Source: Aplysia californica (Eukaryota; Mollusca; Gastropoda; Aplysiida; Aplysiidae). Taken from it: a stretch of DNA of 64,000 bases. Positions 23,205 to 35,700 of the stretch are shown here, piece by piece (within the stretch, counting starts at the first letter, position 1; every line of letters begins with the position of its first letter). The stretch lies in NCBI RefSeq assembly GCF_000002075.1, contig NW_004797278.1, positions 1,826,459 to 1,890,458 on the forward strand, read 5' to 3'. The translations under genes and the position numbers were made by a program. A model generated the notes under the pieces. That model was not told where the DNA came from and did not search any database. It saw nothing but the letters and a program-made list of their open reading frames with translations.

Positions 23205-24075
23205 TTCTTAGATCTAGAATCTAGATCTAGTCTACTACTTGGGCCAAAACCTGCGACAATTGCAGCGGGGTTGGAACTACCGAAAAAGCGTCTAGATTTC
23301 TAGATCTAGACTCTAGAAACTAGATTCTAGATCTCTAGATCTAGATCTAGATCTAGATCTAGATATACTATCTAGATCTATCTGTCAGGCCTACAGTTAT
23401 AAATATTATAAATAGATCTGGTATATCACCATCTAAGTCTAGGACTGATTCAGACTCAAAAGTCAAAACTCAGAATTGTGGATTCAGACAAATTTTTAAG
23501 AGCTCCAGATCTAGTCTAGAAAATCTAGATCTAGATATATCTAGATTCTAGATATCTAGATTCTAGATCTAGAATCTAGATCTATTCTAGATCAAGATCT
23601 GAGATGAGTAATACCTTGATAATTTTTATTTTTGAGATTACTCGAGACTCGCCTTATAAATTCTGACAGAGATTGTGATAGAGCTAGATATAGATTATAT
23701 CTAGATTCTAGATTCTAGATCTATGACTAATAACTATAATGAGTAATACAAAGAGATTACTCAGACACTCCTTCTGAGTGGGTAGCCTATACATTTTCAT
23801 GAAAACATTGAATGTACTGAGAGTTTCAGTATCAGCCTTCAATTAAGTAGCCTTCTATCAGTGTTATTATATTGTTACAGGTCTAATATATGGCCCACCT
23901 TTAATTATATAGAGCTGTAACCATAATGAACATGTGACTTTCTTGAGAAAAATATTGCGAAGATTGTATTTTTGATAATGACGGAAAAGTTACAATACTA
24001 ATCTAGATCTAGACTAGATCTAGATCTTAATCTAGATAGATTTTCTATATATATATATAATATATAGATCTAGAT
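23205..24075. repeat. Clusters of ATCTAG hexamer repeats
   Basis: Interspersed arrays of TCTAGATCTAGA-type sequence at about 23209-23350, 23504-23595, 23688-23722 and 24000-24075. The hexamer is nearly self-complementary, so strands can fold back. Similar tracts sit at 24395, 19016 and 61518-61682. Located in the presumed ARMC6 5' UTR intron. Confidence 0.85.
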
Positions 24076-24163
24076 TATTCAACTCTGACTAGAGCCAAAA
24101 CATCCAGTGATCCCCTTTCATTTCATTGTGTATTTTGCAGAAGTGAGTTGGTAATACAAGATC

Positions 24164-24280
24164 ATGGCTAAACAAATCAGTCAGAAGACATTTGATGATG
24201 TTGTGAGGGAGAATATGAGAGAATTTGAAATGGAAGCTGAGGAGGCGGTGCAGGATGCCATCCAGCAATTTGAATCACAG
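24164..24280 (+). CDS. ARMC6 coding exon 1
   Basis: 39 codons, [17 protein letters not shown] to QQFESQ. Acceptor tattttgcag at 24140, 23 nt before the ATG. Donor TCACAG|gtatcg. Ends in phase 0. Confidence 0.93.
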
Positions 24281-27200
24281 GTATCGTACTGTTCTTCAAA
24301 AAAATAGTTATATTTGATTCATCAAGTAGATATCTAGATCATCTAGATCAAACTTCTGAAGAGCAAAAGTGCTTTCCAAAATGGAAAACCATCAAGAATC
24401 TAGATCTAGATTCTTGATATTTTTAACTTAATTGTCATTTAAAAAATGAATTGGTGTCATATTGAAATGAAGGCTCGCTGTCTCAAATGGATAATATTTA
24501 GAATGGAAGACGCTAGCCGTATTTAATTACGGCTAGGGTAGGCCTAACCACGGTCATTTGGTCACACTGTCATTTTGTCACGCCCCGATTATATGTGACG
24601 AAATGACGTCCCTTATCTCTCGAAAATTGTTGTACTAACCCTAGAAGCGCAGCCCCGGAAGTAACCCACCCCAAATGCATTTTCCATATTTATATAAGGA
24701 ATGCTGAAATTTTCCGTTGAAAAGGGTCAGGTCCTCTATTATGCCCTTTATCTGGACGAAATGACTGGTATTCACGACTAGATGGCTAGGCTAGCCGTAG
24801 TTAAGGATGGTTGTTAAGACTGGCAGGCTAGCCGTACTTAATGACGGTTAGACGGCTAGGCTAGTCTTACTTTTGATGACTAGACTGCAGGCAAGTCATA
24901 CTCATATTTAATCATGATGGCTAGACTGACAAAACAAAAAGATAAAAAATACTGAATTGTACTCAATGACGACTAGACTGCTAGATTAGCCGTACTTTAG
25001 GACGGCTAGGCTAGCCGTATTTAATAATGATGGCTAGACTGACAAACAACAACAAAATACTGAACTGTAAATAAATTTTTTGTTTGCAGTCTAAAATATG
25101 TCAAAAGGTGCCTTACTGACAGTGCATGTATTTTAAACCTGAATAATTACTCATACTAACATGACCTCTGTACTCTACAGTTTTCGGTCAATATACTAAC
25201 CTAAGTACGGCTAGACTGGCAGGCTAGCCGTACTTAATAATGATGGCTGAATTGTAAACAAAATTTTAATTTGCAATGCCTAAAATATTTGTATTTCAAA
25301 CGAAACCAAAGGTGCCTTACTGACTTGCATATTTGAAACCTGAATAATTACTAAATTACTAATGAGACCTGTGTACTCAACAGGTTTCGGTCAATTGGGC
25401 CTAACTTAAGTACGGCTAGACTGGCAGGCTAGCTGTACTTAAGTTCAGCTAGCTACTTCAATATATAGAATTGGATTTATCCCACTTTCATGTGGTAAAA
25501 CAATGGTTTGCATTAAACATATGCAGGGGCTTGACTACCATACTTCAGTAGGCTACGGGGAATTAGGAGCATGTTATAATCTTCTCTGATACTGGTAAGT
25601 ATAATCTTACATCATAAGAGAACCTTCAAAAATGAATGTTGAAGTAGAATAGTTCAAATTTTAACTGCCCTGGCGTAATTTCAGTGATGATGGGTGGATC
25701 AAAATGTTGGTGGGGCTTAAAAATGAGGAAGGGTTGAGTTAAAAAATCATGATTTCCTCAGTTTGGAGGAAAGCCTAGAAATTCGTGTAAGTTTATATGT
25801 GCGCAAGTAGGTGTTGGTTTTTGTATGATTTTATGTGTGCATGTGTCTCTAATTTTTTTAAGTGATATGGGTGGTCGGGTGTGTGCTTGCACTTGACATC
25901 AAGGGCAGAGGAAAACCATCAATCAGCAATAAAAGAAAAACTGTGCTGATTTTTGTGAACTCACGATGAGCCACAGACATTTTGATAACCACTCACTCAG
26001 ACAAGAAAAGTGGTCTTAGTCTTCCATCTCTTTGTTCTTATTTGAAATCGTCTAGCAACTCCAACTTTTCATCTGAAATCAGGTGATAAAAAGGATTCCC
26101 TTTAATAGTAATAATGTTTGACATGATTCACAACTGATCAATTTCAGCTGCACAAACATACTCAAAGCATTTCAAACATTGTGTCTGTGAAAACACACAG
26201 TAGAAAGACATTCCTAATGAAGGTCCAACGAGCGCTAAAGTAACCGTGTATCACTGAACAAAGTGTGTTACCCCATTGTCAGGGCTCAGAGAGCTCTTCA
26301 ACCCCTCTTTGCTGTGTTGTTGGCAAGTTCTTTTAAAAAAAATATATTTTACCTTTTTACAAGAAAATTTTCATATGAAAGGGTATGGAATGAACGGGTT
26401 CATCCTTTGCTGAGCCCTTAATACATTTGATTGGCTGTTTATTAGTTAGTTTTAGTAAAGGTTTTACGGCGCTTGCAACTGCATAAGGTAATAAATATGC
26501 TGTTTGTTAGGTTACTACAATTGTAGTTGGGGATAAATAGTGATTAATTAAACAAAAAGCATGGCTGTGTGCAACTTGAGGCAGGTAATTCTAAATGAAT
26601 CATAATGGTTTCAACAGATTATTTTGTTAATTAAGAAACGTTCATTTTCTTAGGGAAAGAGTTCAAGGGAGGGTGGACTCAAGCCCTCATTAGCTGCCTC
26701 TATGCACCACTACTGCATAATTTAGAATTGATCCTTGCCCACTAAATGATTCTGTGATCAACTATTATGGGCAACGTTGAAATTTTTTAACAGTTCTTGG
26801 AGCAGACTTAGTTTTAATGTAGTCATATGGGCAATAGATGTTGGACTTATTAAAGACACTTTGACTGAAGAAAGAAGAAGTCAAAGCCACTGTTCTCTTG
26901 ACTGGTTTCATATGGTCAATACTGTAGATTAAAGTGTTATTCTTGAAATGGGAAAAAAAGGCTGCCTAACCTGCAAATGAGTTCCTTAGAAAAAGGCACA
27001 CTAATGGTTATTCGTCAAAAGTGCATTTTTATTTGTTGCCCACTTTGCCTCTGTGGCAAGGTCAAGCCCAGTCTCGTTTCCTGCCAGCACTAAGCCTGTT
27101 GTTAGAAAGATATTCACCCCTGAGACTTGATACATCTGTTGCTTTGTGTAAGGCAATGCATCCATATAGTACATTTGTTTTTAATGCATCTAACCCAGTT

Positions 27201-30200
27201 TCGAATGTTTTATATTTTCTCTTGTCTTCAAAACATTTTTTGTGGGGCCTACAAAGTTGCAGCTCGGACTTTTTGGATAAAGATTTTCTTTCTGCATTAT
27301 GTCAGACTTGAATTCTTTGCACAGGAACCAGTCTATTATGTGTAGAAACTTGACTTCTTAAACTTCTTTTTTCAAATGCAAAGCAGTTTCTTTAGGCTTT
27401 CCAAGAGAAGAAGCTATAGTTATTCAGGATTTCTAAAAAAAAACCCAAAGAAGTCTTTTTTTTTTTCCATTTACCCTCCAAAGCTCAAGTTAAGCCTTCA
27501 GCAGGTTCTTCCGCCCACTTCACAGCGGATGTCTCATTTATAACTATGTTTCCTACTAAAGAACGGGGACTTAACCTTTCAGGCAAGATTATGCAGATCA
27601 GGACCTTTCCATTTCACTCTCTGATAAGCTCGCCTAAATGTAGCCCACCAACTCTCCCCAACCCAGGCAGGTGGATAAAATCGCAGCACTTTAAAGCAGT
27701 CCCACAGATAGATCCTTGCCATGACAATTCCATAAAGAGGTCTAGATTTTCAGAAAACCACATGGAATTTAGATCATCGTACTCCCTTTATCCCTCCTGT
27801 AGCTTACAGGTATTATCAATGAAATAACACCTCAGTCTCTCCTCTATAATGCAGGAATATGAGCAGTGATGCTAATTCTTTTTTGTGTGTGCTCTTGGAA
27901 TATTTTTTTTTTTCAATGTATTTGATATTCCTCTGGTGAAAGAGTACTACTTCAGCAACACATGTATTTGTACCCCATATTCAAATGAGACTGGTGTGCC
28001 CCAAATTCACCATCTTACTTTTGTTTTGCTTTCTTTTTGCCAGGGTGTGAACCTAAGCATCATTGTTAAGGATCCATCACTTTATACTGAGAGTGCAGAT
28101 AGTGGAGATACACATGACCACCCAGTTGTTACTGCTGTGAAGAAATTGGATGCCTGTCTTGCGGGTCCTCCAGGTGCAGCTCAGGATGAAATAGTTTCTT
28201 GCTTACAAGATGTACAAAAAGAATGTGACACTGATCTGTCTCGAAGATGTCTTGCTGGAAGTAATGGTGCTTATGACGTCTTGTACAAAGCCCTTTGCAC
28301 CTATGAAAAGGAGCCGGACACTTTTAGACTGGTGCTGTCTTCTTTTTGTGCCCTAGTGAATGGACAGCCTGATCTCATAGATTGTAAAGGCATTGAATTA
28401 CTGATGAGTGCTCTGAAGCAGTATAGAGAGAGTGCTGAAACAGAGGAATTAATTGTAAGGGCAATCAGGCTCAACTGTGTCAAACATGAGGCAAACAGGC
28501 AAGAATTCGTCAAACATGACTATATAATTACTGCCACTGAGCTCCTCACTGCCCACAAGTCTAACCCAACACTGGTCAAAGAAATTTGCATCAGTCTTAG
28601 AACTCTTACGTTGGATGATGATGTTCGAGTTCCATTTGGGAAGGCCCATGAGACTGCCAAGACAATTGTCACAGAAGGGGATGCACTGAAAGCTATTCTG
28701 TCACTCTGCGAAGGTATTGAAATCTGTTATTTGTTGATTTACTTTTATATAAGGAAGAGCACTGCCAGTCTATTGTCATGATTTTTCACCCTCAAAATGT
28801 GTACCAGTACAAAACAAAATATGTAACTTGACGTCAACACTTTAAGAATGCAGTCCTTGAATTTGGATTGCTTTGATCTGAATTTTTAATAAAAAGTGAC
28901 AGACTGTCCTGGTTTCTCTAGTTGTGTGTCATTGTTCATAATCATAATAATTGCTAACACTAAATTGCAACTGAGATTGAACTTTGAAGTCTTTTTCCTT
29001 GTAATGTTTATTTGTACTGGGCTGAGACAGAAGAATCTACTGATGGTCTCACAGTTTGTTAATGTTACGCTTTGTTAGATAAACAGTTGGTAGAGAAGAT
29101 TTTTTTTCATATAAATTTATCTCGATACGCTGTTCATTTGACTTGTCTGCAGAGTTTGACTGAGGTATTCATTTATACATATGCATCCTTGTACTGAATT
29201 TTAAAATCTTATTTTCTTTTACATTGTTTTAAGATTATTTTCTTTTAATTAAATGCACTGAGTGGTTGTATTAACAAACAATTTACTATAGGAGATAAGA
29301 CTACAGGACTCTCTTTAAAATTCTGTGAATGAAGAATATATAGGCTTACATCATGATTTAGGCTGAACCAAGAGCTGGCTGCTGAGCTTAGCCTACATGC
29401 TTGGTGGTGTCAAATGTCCTCGATTTGTGCTGTCCAAAATTGGAAAAAAGAAATTATTCTTTGGCCAAGGCATTTAATGATTTGAATTATATTGTCGAAA
29501 TTTGTATAGTAATCCAAAACTTGATCTGCCCTGTTTTCCTTGTTTTTTCAGAGCATTTGAACAATCCAATAGTGCTTGCCGAGCTGTTCCTCACTCTAAG
29601 CTGCTTGGCAGTGAGAAATGAATTCTGTGAAGAGGTCATGAACAGAGGAGGCCTCAAGCTCATCATTCAAGCTTTTGAGAGTGGAATAAAAGATAAGGTA
29701 TGTCTATTTACATGGGTGTTCATATGACTGGATCTATTCTATTTCGTGTGAGTGGTATTAGGAGTAGAGAAGGCTTTCAAAAAAACATAATTAGTTCTTT
29801 CCTTTTAAGATCAACACAAACTATGTACCCTTCCATCTGTTCTTCTGTTTCTGATTTTGTCATATCAGACTCAGACGTGTTTCCTGGTTTTTCCATAAAC
29901 AGGGTGGGCAACATAGTCTGTGATTGGCTGCACTACTAATTATTCTACATTGCCAAGTCTTTTTTAGTTTTGAGGAAATACATGCAGACGTTAACTTTTT
30001 ATTTTACTTCTACAAGGCATCGACAGTGTTGAAAACTTTTCTTCTTCTATGTTACCAGCAATCTCAGGGATGATTGAGTATAGATTACTCTTCAACCTAT
30101 ATGACTATTTTTTATAAATAATCTGTCCCCCGCAGAATTATGCAAATTTAGATGGCCAAATTATGCAAGACAAATGCAAAATTATGCAAGTTACTGTAAC

Positions 30201-32657
30201 ACCATTCACGACATGTTTTGCACTTTTTCAAATAGAATTTTCATGTTTTAGATCTAAGTACAGAAGAACTGAAACAGAAGATATCAGTATCTGTAGTTCC
30301 TTGTGTATTTGGAAAGATACACATCAGTCAGGGGAAAAAAAAACAACCAAAAAATATAATCTCTGTAACTTTTCAACTGTATAGAGGAAAGAAAAATGTT
30401 TAATTTAAAAAAACGACATCTGGACCTCTGATGCTGGCACATCACTAAAACCAGAGACACCTGGCAAACATGAAACATCAGCAGACATGAGAACAACTTT
30501 TGTTGGAGTGAAAAATTGAACATTCTCAAGGAACAAAAATCCCTAACAAGGGAAATAACCAACTTGTCACTTAAATGAGATGTAGGCTATTACTGAGATT
30601 ACTTCCCTTTAGTCACATCGCGAGGCATTAAATTGTTTTGTGAAAAAAAAAATATTTTAAAATGCGGGGAATAAAAAATTATGCAAATGTTGCAGAATCA
30701 TGCTACAATACACGGCCCGCGGCTGCACAATCGCATAATCCGACAGGGAGAGAATAATGTATTTGGGGGCTCTTGTGGCCTAGAGGTTAAGGTGTTCGCC
30801 TCTCATTCAAAGGTCCTGGGTTCGAATCCAGGTGGCGACAGGAAAAATTTTCTACTGCTACTCCTTGGCTCCTTCTTACTGCTGTCTTTCAGCCACATCC
30901 CTGATTTTCTGGTAGGACAGATCTACACCTAGCCTTCTCGGACAAGGGCGAAAAATCTCGGAGGTCCTGTGTGCAATTTGCGCAGGTTAAAGATCTCTTG
31001 GTGATCTAATATCGATAAGAGTAGGCTTCAGATGCCACCTGGGCAAAATTCAAAATTTCCTACCATCTGAAAATGTTTAAAGTGTCACACGTGCTCGTAT
31101 GACCTCATGCAGTTGCGAGCGCGGTAAAACACTTACCAACCCCCCCCCCAAAAAAAAACGTATTTTCCTACTCGAGCGGAGTATCCCTTGCCTCACATCT
31201 CTTTACGTACCTACAAGACCATTTTCCTCACTGCGACTGATCCATTTTGCCAGCTATTTTTTCCATTGTGGCTGTAAACAGAAAAATATGGGGGGTTTTT
31301 GTAATATCAAAATATGTATAGAAATCATTTTTTTATCATCAGACATTACAAGGGAAAAAGTAATCTAAGCCCAAAATTGTAATTTATGGAAGTCTGTAGC
31401 CTGTGAAATGGAAGAAAGTAAGAATTTGTCAAGCTCACAGGCACCAGACACGAGTGGTGCTAGGTGCAAAATAAGATACGGAAGTAGGGAATGAGTGAAA
31501 GGCAGTCGTGTCATTTCCGAAAGCATTCTTTATTACCAATTACCAGTATAATTTACTATGATCAAAAGTTTCTCCAGATTTGGAATATTGCCCTAATCTG
31601 TCCCCATGGTTTTATGCACCCCGCATAATTTTGCAAAATTTGATCATTTTTTCATAATTTCTGATTATTTTCCTTTATCTTTCATTCATTGTTAAAATTA
31701 ACAGAATCGCATAATTTCACATTTTTGGGCTCAGTTTGCATAATTTCAAAATTTTTCTTGCATGAAACAACGGGGACATCCCAGTAGCCCTTTCAAATGC
31801 CAAAAAGTCTTACTTGCACAGCATGTTGTAAACAGAGTCTCAAGAATTATTCGTCCTCATTTGAAAAGACAAGGTACCCAATAAGCAGGGACAAGCAAAA
31901 GAAACCTTAGTTTTGCATCCATTGTATACAGACATGTATACAGTGGAGTCTACTTAAACCAAACACAGTTAATTCAGTTTAGTAGAGGTTTTAAGGCGCT
32001 CGCAACTGCATAAGGTCATTTGAGCGCCAAGGGGTGGATGTCAACAGAGAAGTCCTTACAGGGAATCAGACTTACTCTGCTCACCTCTATAGCTTCAACA
32101 GAGCAAGGAAATAGCGGGTCGCAAGAGTGTGACAAACATACAAAAGAAGTAGAGGGAAAATGACGATAGTAAGGATTAGGAAAGAAAAAGCTTTCTATTT
32201 GAGTTACCTTTTTAAACAAAAAACGTGGTTAGACCATAAAAAAAATCCAGTGGCCCTACAGATTTTGGCTTAAGCAGACTCCACTGTATGTATACATATG
32301 TCATGCCTTAAGAACCCATGGACCAAACCTTTGGCATTGCTATTGACATGAAAGACGAGCATCTTACATCTAGTAAGCTAATCTCCCCCCCCCTCCCCCC
32401 CTCTTCCAACCGAAAGACCAAGATACTTCACAACTTGATGAAAATTCTCCCCACATGTGAATCAAACTCAGGTGTCCTGCATGTGACATCAAAGCGTCTA
32501 ACTGCTACACTACAGACGCCAGGCTTAATGATGGCAAATATATAATTTTTCCATATACCGATGTTAATCCCACAAAAAAAGTTGAAGTTTTAACCTGTAG
32601 ATCTAATTGCTGCCTTGTGAACACTATAAGAGATTTTAAAGCTCATTAAATCTTATA

Positions 32658-32703
<46 letters not shown>

Positions 32704-35700
32704 CACAGGTGATTGTCCGACAAGCCCTTATTGTGATGAAAGTTCTTGCTGGCAATGACGATGTGAAGAAAGAGATTTGTAAACTTGGAGGTGTGGAGCT
32801 TGTTGTGACAGCCATGACCACCCATCAGAACAACTCCCACATTGCAGAGGCAGCCTGTAAACTGCTGACTGCTATTACTCTGCGGAACCCAGAGAACTGC
32901 CGCAAGGTGGTAGATTGTCATGGGCATCAGCATATTGTCCAGGCCATGAAATTACATCCCAATGAAGTGGGAGTTCAGGTATGGAAGAAATATTATCTTT
33001 TGTTTCCCCCATTTTGAAGCACTTGTTCTCAATTGGTTGTTGATGTTTTTTCAGTAAATCAAGTCAATTTTGTTAATGTCATCGTTGTTATTATTGAGTA
33101 AAGAGAAGCACACAATGATGGTTATTTGGTATTGGGAAAAAGTAAGACAGACAGACACAACAGAGGAAAATTTAAGACGTAGGACCTACCAGCGGTACTC
33201 TCCAACCACCGCTCTAAGTGTCGAAAAATACTTTTGCTAAGAACTATTGTTAAAGTTGAAGGCCTTTGTCTCTGCGAAGATAGCTCACAAAGGCCCTATA
33301 CATAAACACGTGGCGTCAGGTTGTTTGTATTACTTACTAAACTTTAGCCTTGTGCAGAACACAGTGTGCTGATGTGGATCCACTTTTTCATCATTTCTGT
33401 GTGACTGTCTGGCAGATTAAGCAAGCTGACAATGTCAAAGAGAAAGCATGATGCGTGCAGCCTTCAGCTTAAACTGCAGTTACTGAGAGGGGTAGATGAG
33501 AAACATTTTTCAAAAAGACAAATTTGCCGCAAGCATGGCATTCCCAGCTCTATGCTGTCAACAGTCACCGCTATTTGAGCAATATCTCTTAACTGAAAAC
33601 ACAGCTAAACCAATTTCAATTTAAGCGGAATCCACCTGCTTTCTACTTGGTTTCATACAGCTTTACTACCAAAACTACACGCTAGTATCATACATGAAGC
33701 ATATTGTTACCACTGACCTTGGATGTTTAATTTTCAAACAGCCTTCCTATTAAGTCAAGGTTAATGAGCTTGTTGTATGTCAACCTTCATGAGTTTTTAA
33801 TTTATGAAGAAAAAAGAGATCAGTAGCATCATGCTAAAAATTGTTGCAGATTTGAAGGCATACAATCCTTCAGACTAGTTTCTGCTCTAGTACCCGCATT
33901 TTTAACTTTCTTCTCATAAGGAAAATGGTGGATAGAAGGGTACAACAAAGCATTTATGAGGCATTTTGGTAAAATCAGTCACTCGTCAAAGAAATGAAAT
34001 TGAAGATACGTGTACTTTTCCGACGGTTTGGAAATTTGTATTGAAGTTTTGTTCAATTGGCTCAACACCTTTCATCTCCATTAAAAAACATGTTTCTGTG
34101 TTAATTTTTCTGAAAAACGATTAAAGGCACAAAAATACAAATTTTCCGTTTCCCGGGGCTCTTAAGCTTTGGAAGTCACCAGACTATGGCGACCTTTCAT
34201 TTGTTAATTATATCAATCGCAAATATCTCGACAAGTTAAATGGGTAATATTTTTTCATCAAAGAATAGACCAATGATTTAGCTTTAAGATGATGCCAACA
34301 ACCCCACATGCCCAAAAATTGAAAAGTGCCAGATTCCACTTCGGCATGTCTCATTTTACAAAAGAGATGGGGAACCTTATTCTCCACAAACCCCCCAAAC
34401 AACCATATTCAGATTCTAGAACATAGAATTTCTTTTTTTTTAATTTGATGTCAAAGAAAAGGATATTTTGATACTTTTTATATTATCAGAACTAAATTAT
34501 TTGAATCTAAATACAGAGGAAACCTGATATAACAGGGAAGATGGGACCAGAGAAAAAGTCCTATTATATCCGATCCCTGTTAAATCAGAAATGCAAGAGA
34601 AGTAAGCATTTCTGGACTTATCCAGCTGTATTTATTCATGGGTAGTTTCCCTTGTCACAAGTACCCACGAACAGGGGTTTTGGCCTTGTGGCAGGCCTGA
34701 GCTTGACACATTACGCGTGATTGTAGCTAGGCTTAGGGCTAGTTCGAAGTCTGTAGCACACGGCTCTCTCGCTTCACCCGCTGCGTGTGCTTGTAGTGGC
34801 ATGCCTTGTGTGGGCTTGCTCAATCACTGCGCTGCTCTCTCTCTTTCTCTCTCTTAATTTTTACACCTTGTTAGCAAGCTTTTGTCCCTGCTATAAAACC
34901 GAGTGGGCTCCGATAAGGCCTTGTTATTGCCGATAACTTTAAATAGAGACAAAGAGTAGGAAAAAACGGGGATTTAAAAAATTCCAGTTATTCCCGGATT
35001 CCTGTTGGTTTCCACTGTTTAAGATGGCCACGCATTGTTGAGGAGAAAAGTGGCCGTATAAGACAGGTGGCCGTCCGTCATATGCAGGAATGATCAGTCA
35101 AAATGAAAAAAACAAACCATTCACTTCTGAGGTCCTAACTGGAGGTGGTCGCAGGCTTGGGATTTCCGGGGGAGGGGTTGTTGGTGGGTTTTTTTAAGGT
35201 GGGAGAGGATAGGACGGTTTTGTGGCTTTTAGTTGTTAGGTTTTTTGGGGGGTTTTTTGGGAGGGCGGGATTCTTTTAATTATCACTTCGTGAAAGGTCA
35301 AAATAACTCTAAATGTGTCAGACGAGGAAGATCAAGTGCCATAGTAAAACAAACAAATGGGTCGCCACCACTCGGCGAATGAGTGACACTTCACTGTCAT
35401 GAGTTTGTGTTGACTTCCATTGTTAAGGACAAGGTTTACGAACTGAGTTGTGGGTGGGACTTAAAGGTTATGACGGATCACACGCTTCCCTTAGCAGCAG
35501 CTGAAAATTTATTGTTACTCATTGGTCAACTCGGGTAAACTTTGGGAGCGACCTAAGCAACATGACATTTCATCCATTTGAGAGACTGGCAATAACGACA
35601 GGTAAATGAATTATGACGGCTTGTCCACAGCGGCGGAGGAAAATGATTTTTTTAACAAAACTTTGCCGTCTCAGGCAGGTAAATTTGGCTGTGGGTTGAT

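Larger units (their letters stand above)
24281..28043. other. ARMC6 intron 1
   Basis: Holds a palindrome-rich block at 24505-25450 and a solo SINE/LINE tail at about 26446-26490. The remaining 25451-26445 and 26491-28043 show no recognised family or gene. Confidence 0.5.
32979..34513. other. ARMC6 intron 4, first part
   Basis: Contains the pogo-type transposase fragment at 33432-33578 and a dispersed repeat at about 34130-34400. The remainder is unassigned. Confidence 0.45.

Noticed and set aside
27885-28043. Extension of ARMC6 exon 2 upstream to an ATG at 27885
   Set aside because: The frame is open but the family match begins exactly after the ttgccag acceptor at 28043, and exon 1 supplies the conserved N terminus.
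28714-28781. Frame continuing past ARMC6 exon 2
   Set aside because: Residues after LCE do not match the family; the donor at 28713 and the acceptor at 29551 restore it in phase.
30770-30840. tRNA gene (similar blocks at 1660, 9000, 15140, 36316)
   Set aside because: A and B boxes are present but the cloverleaf is degenerate and each block continues into the same SINE body. These are SINE heads, not functional tRNA genes.
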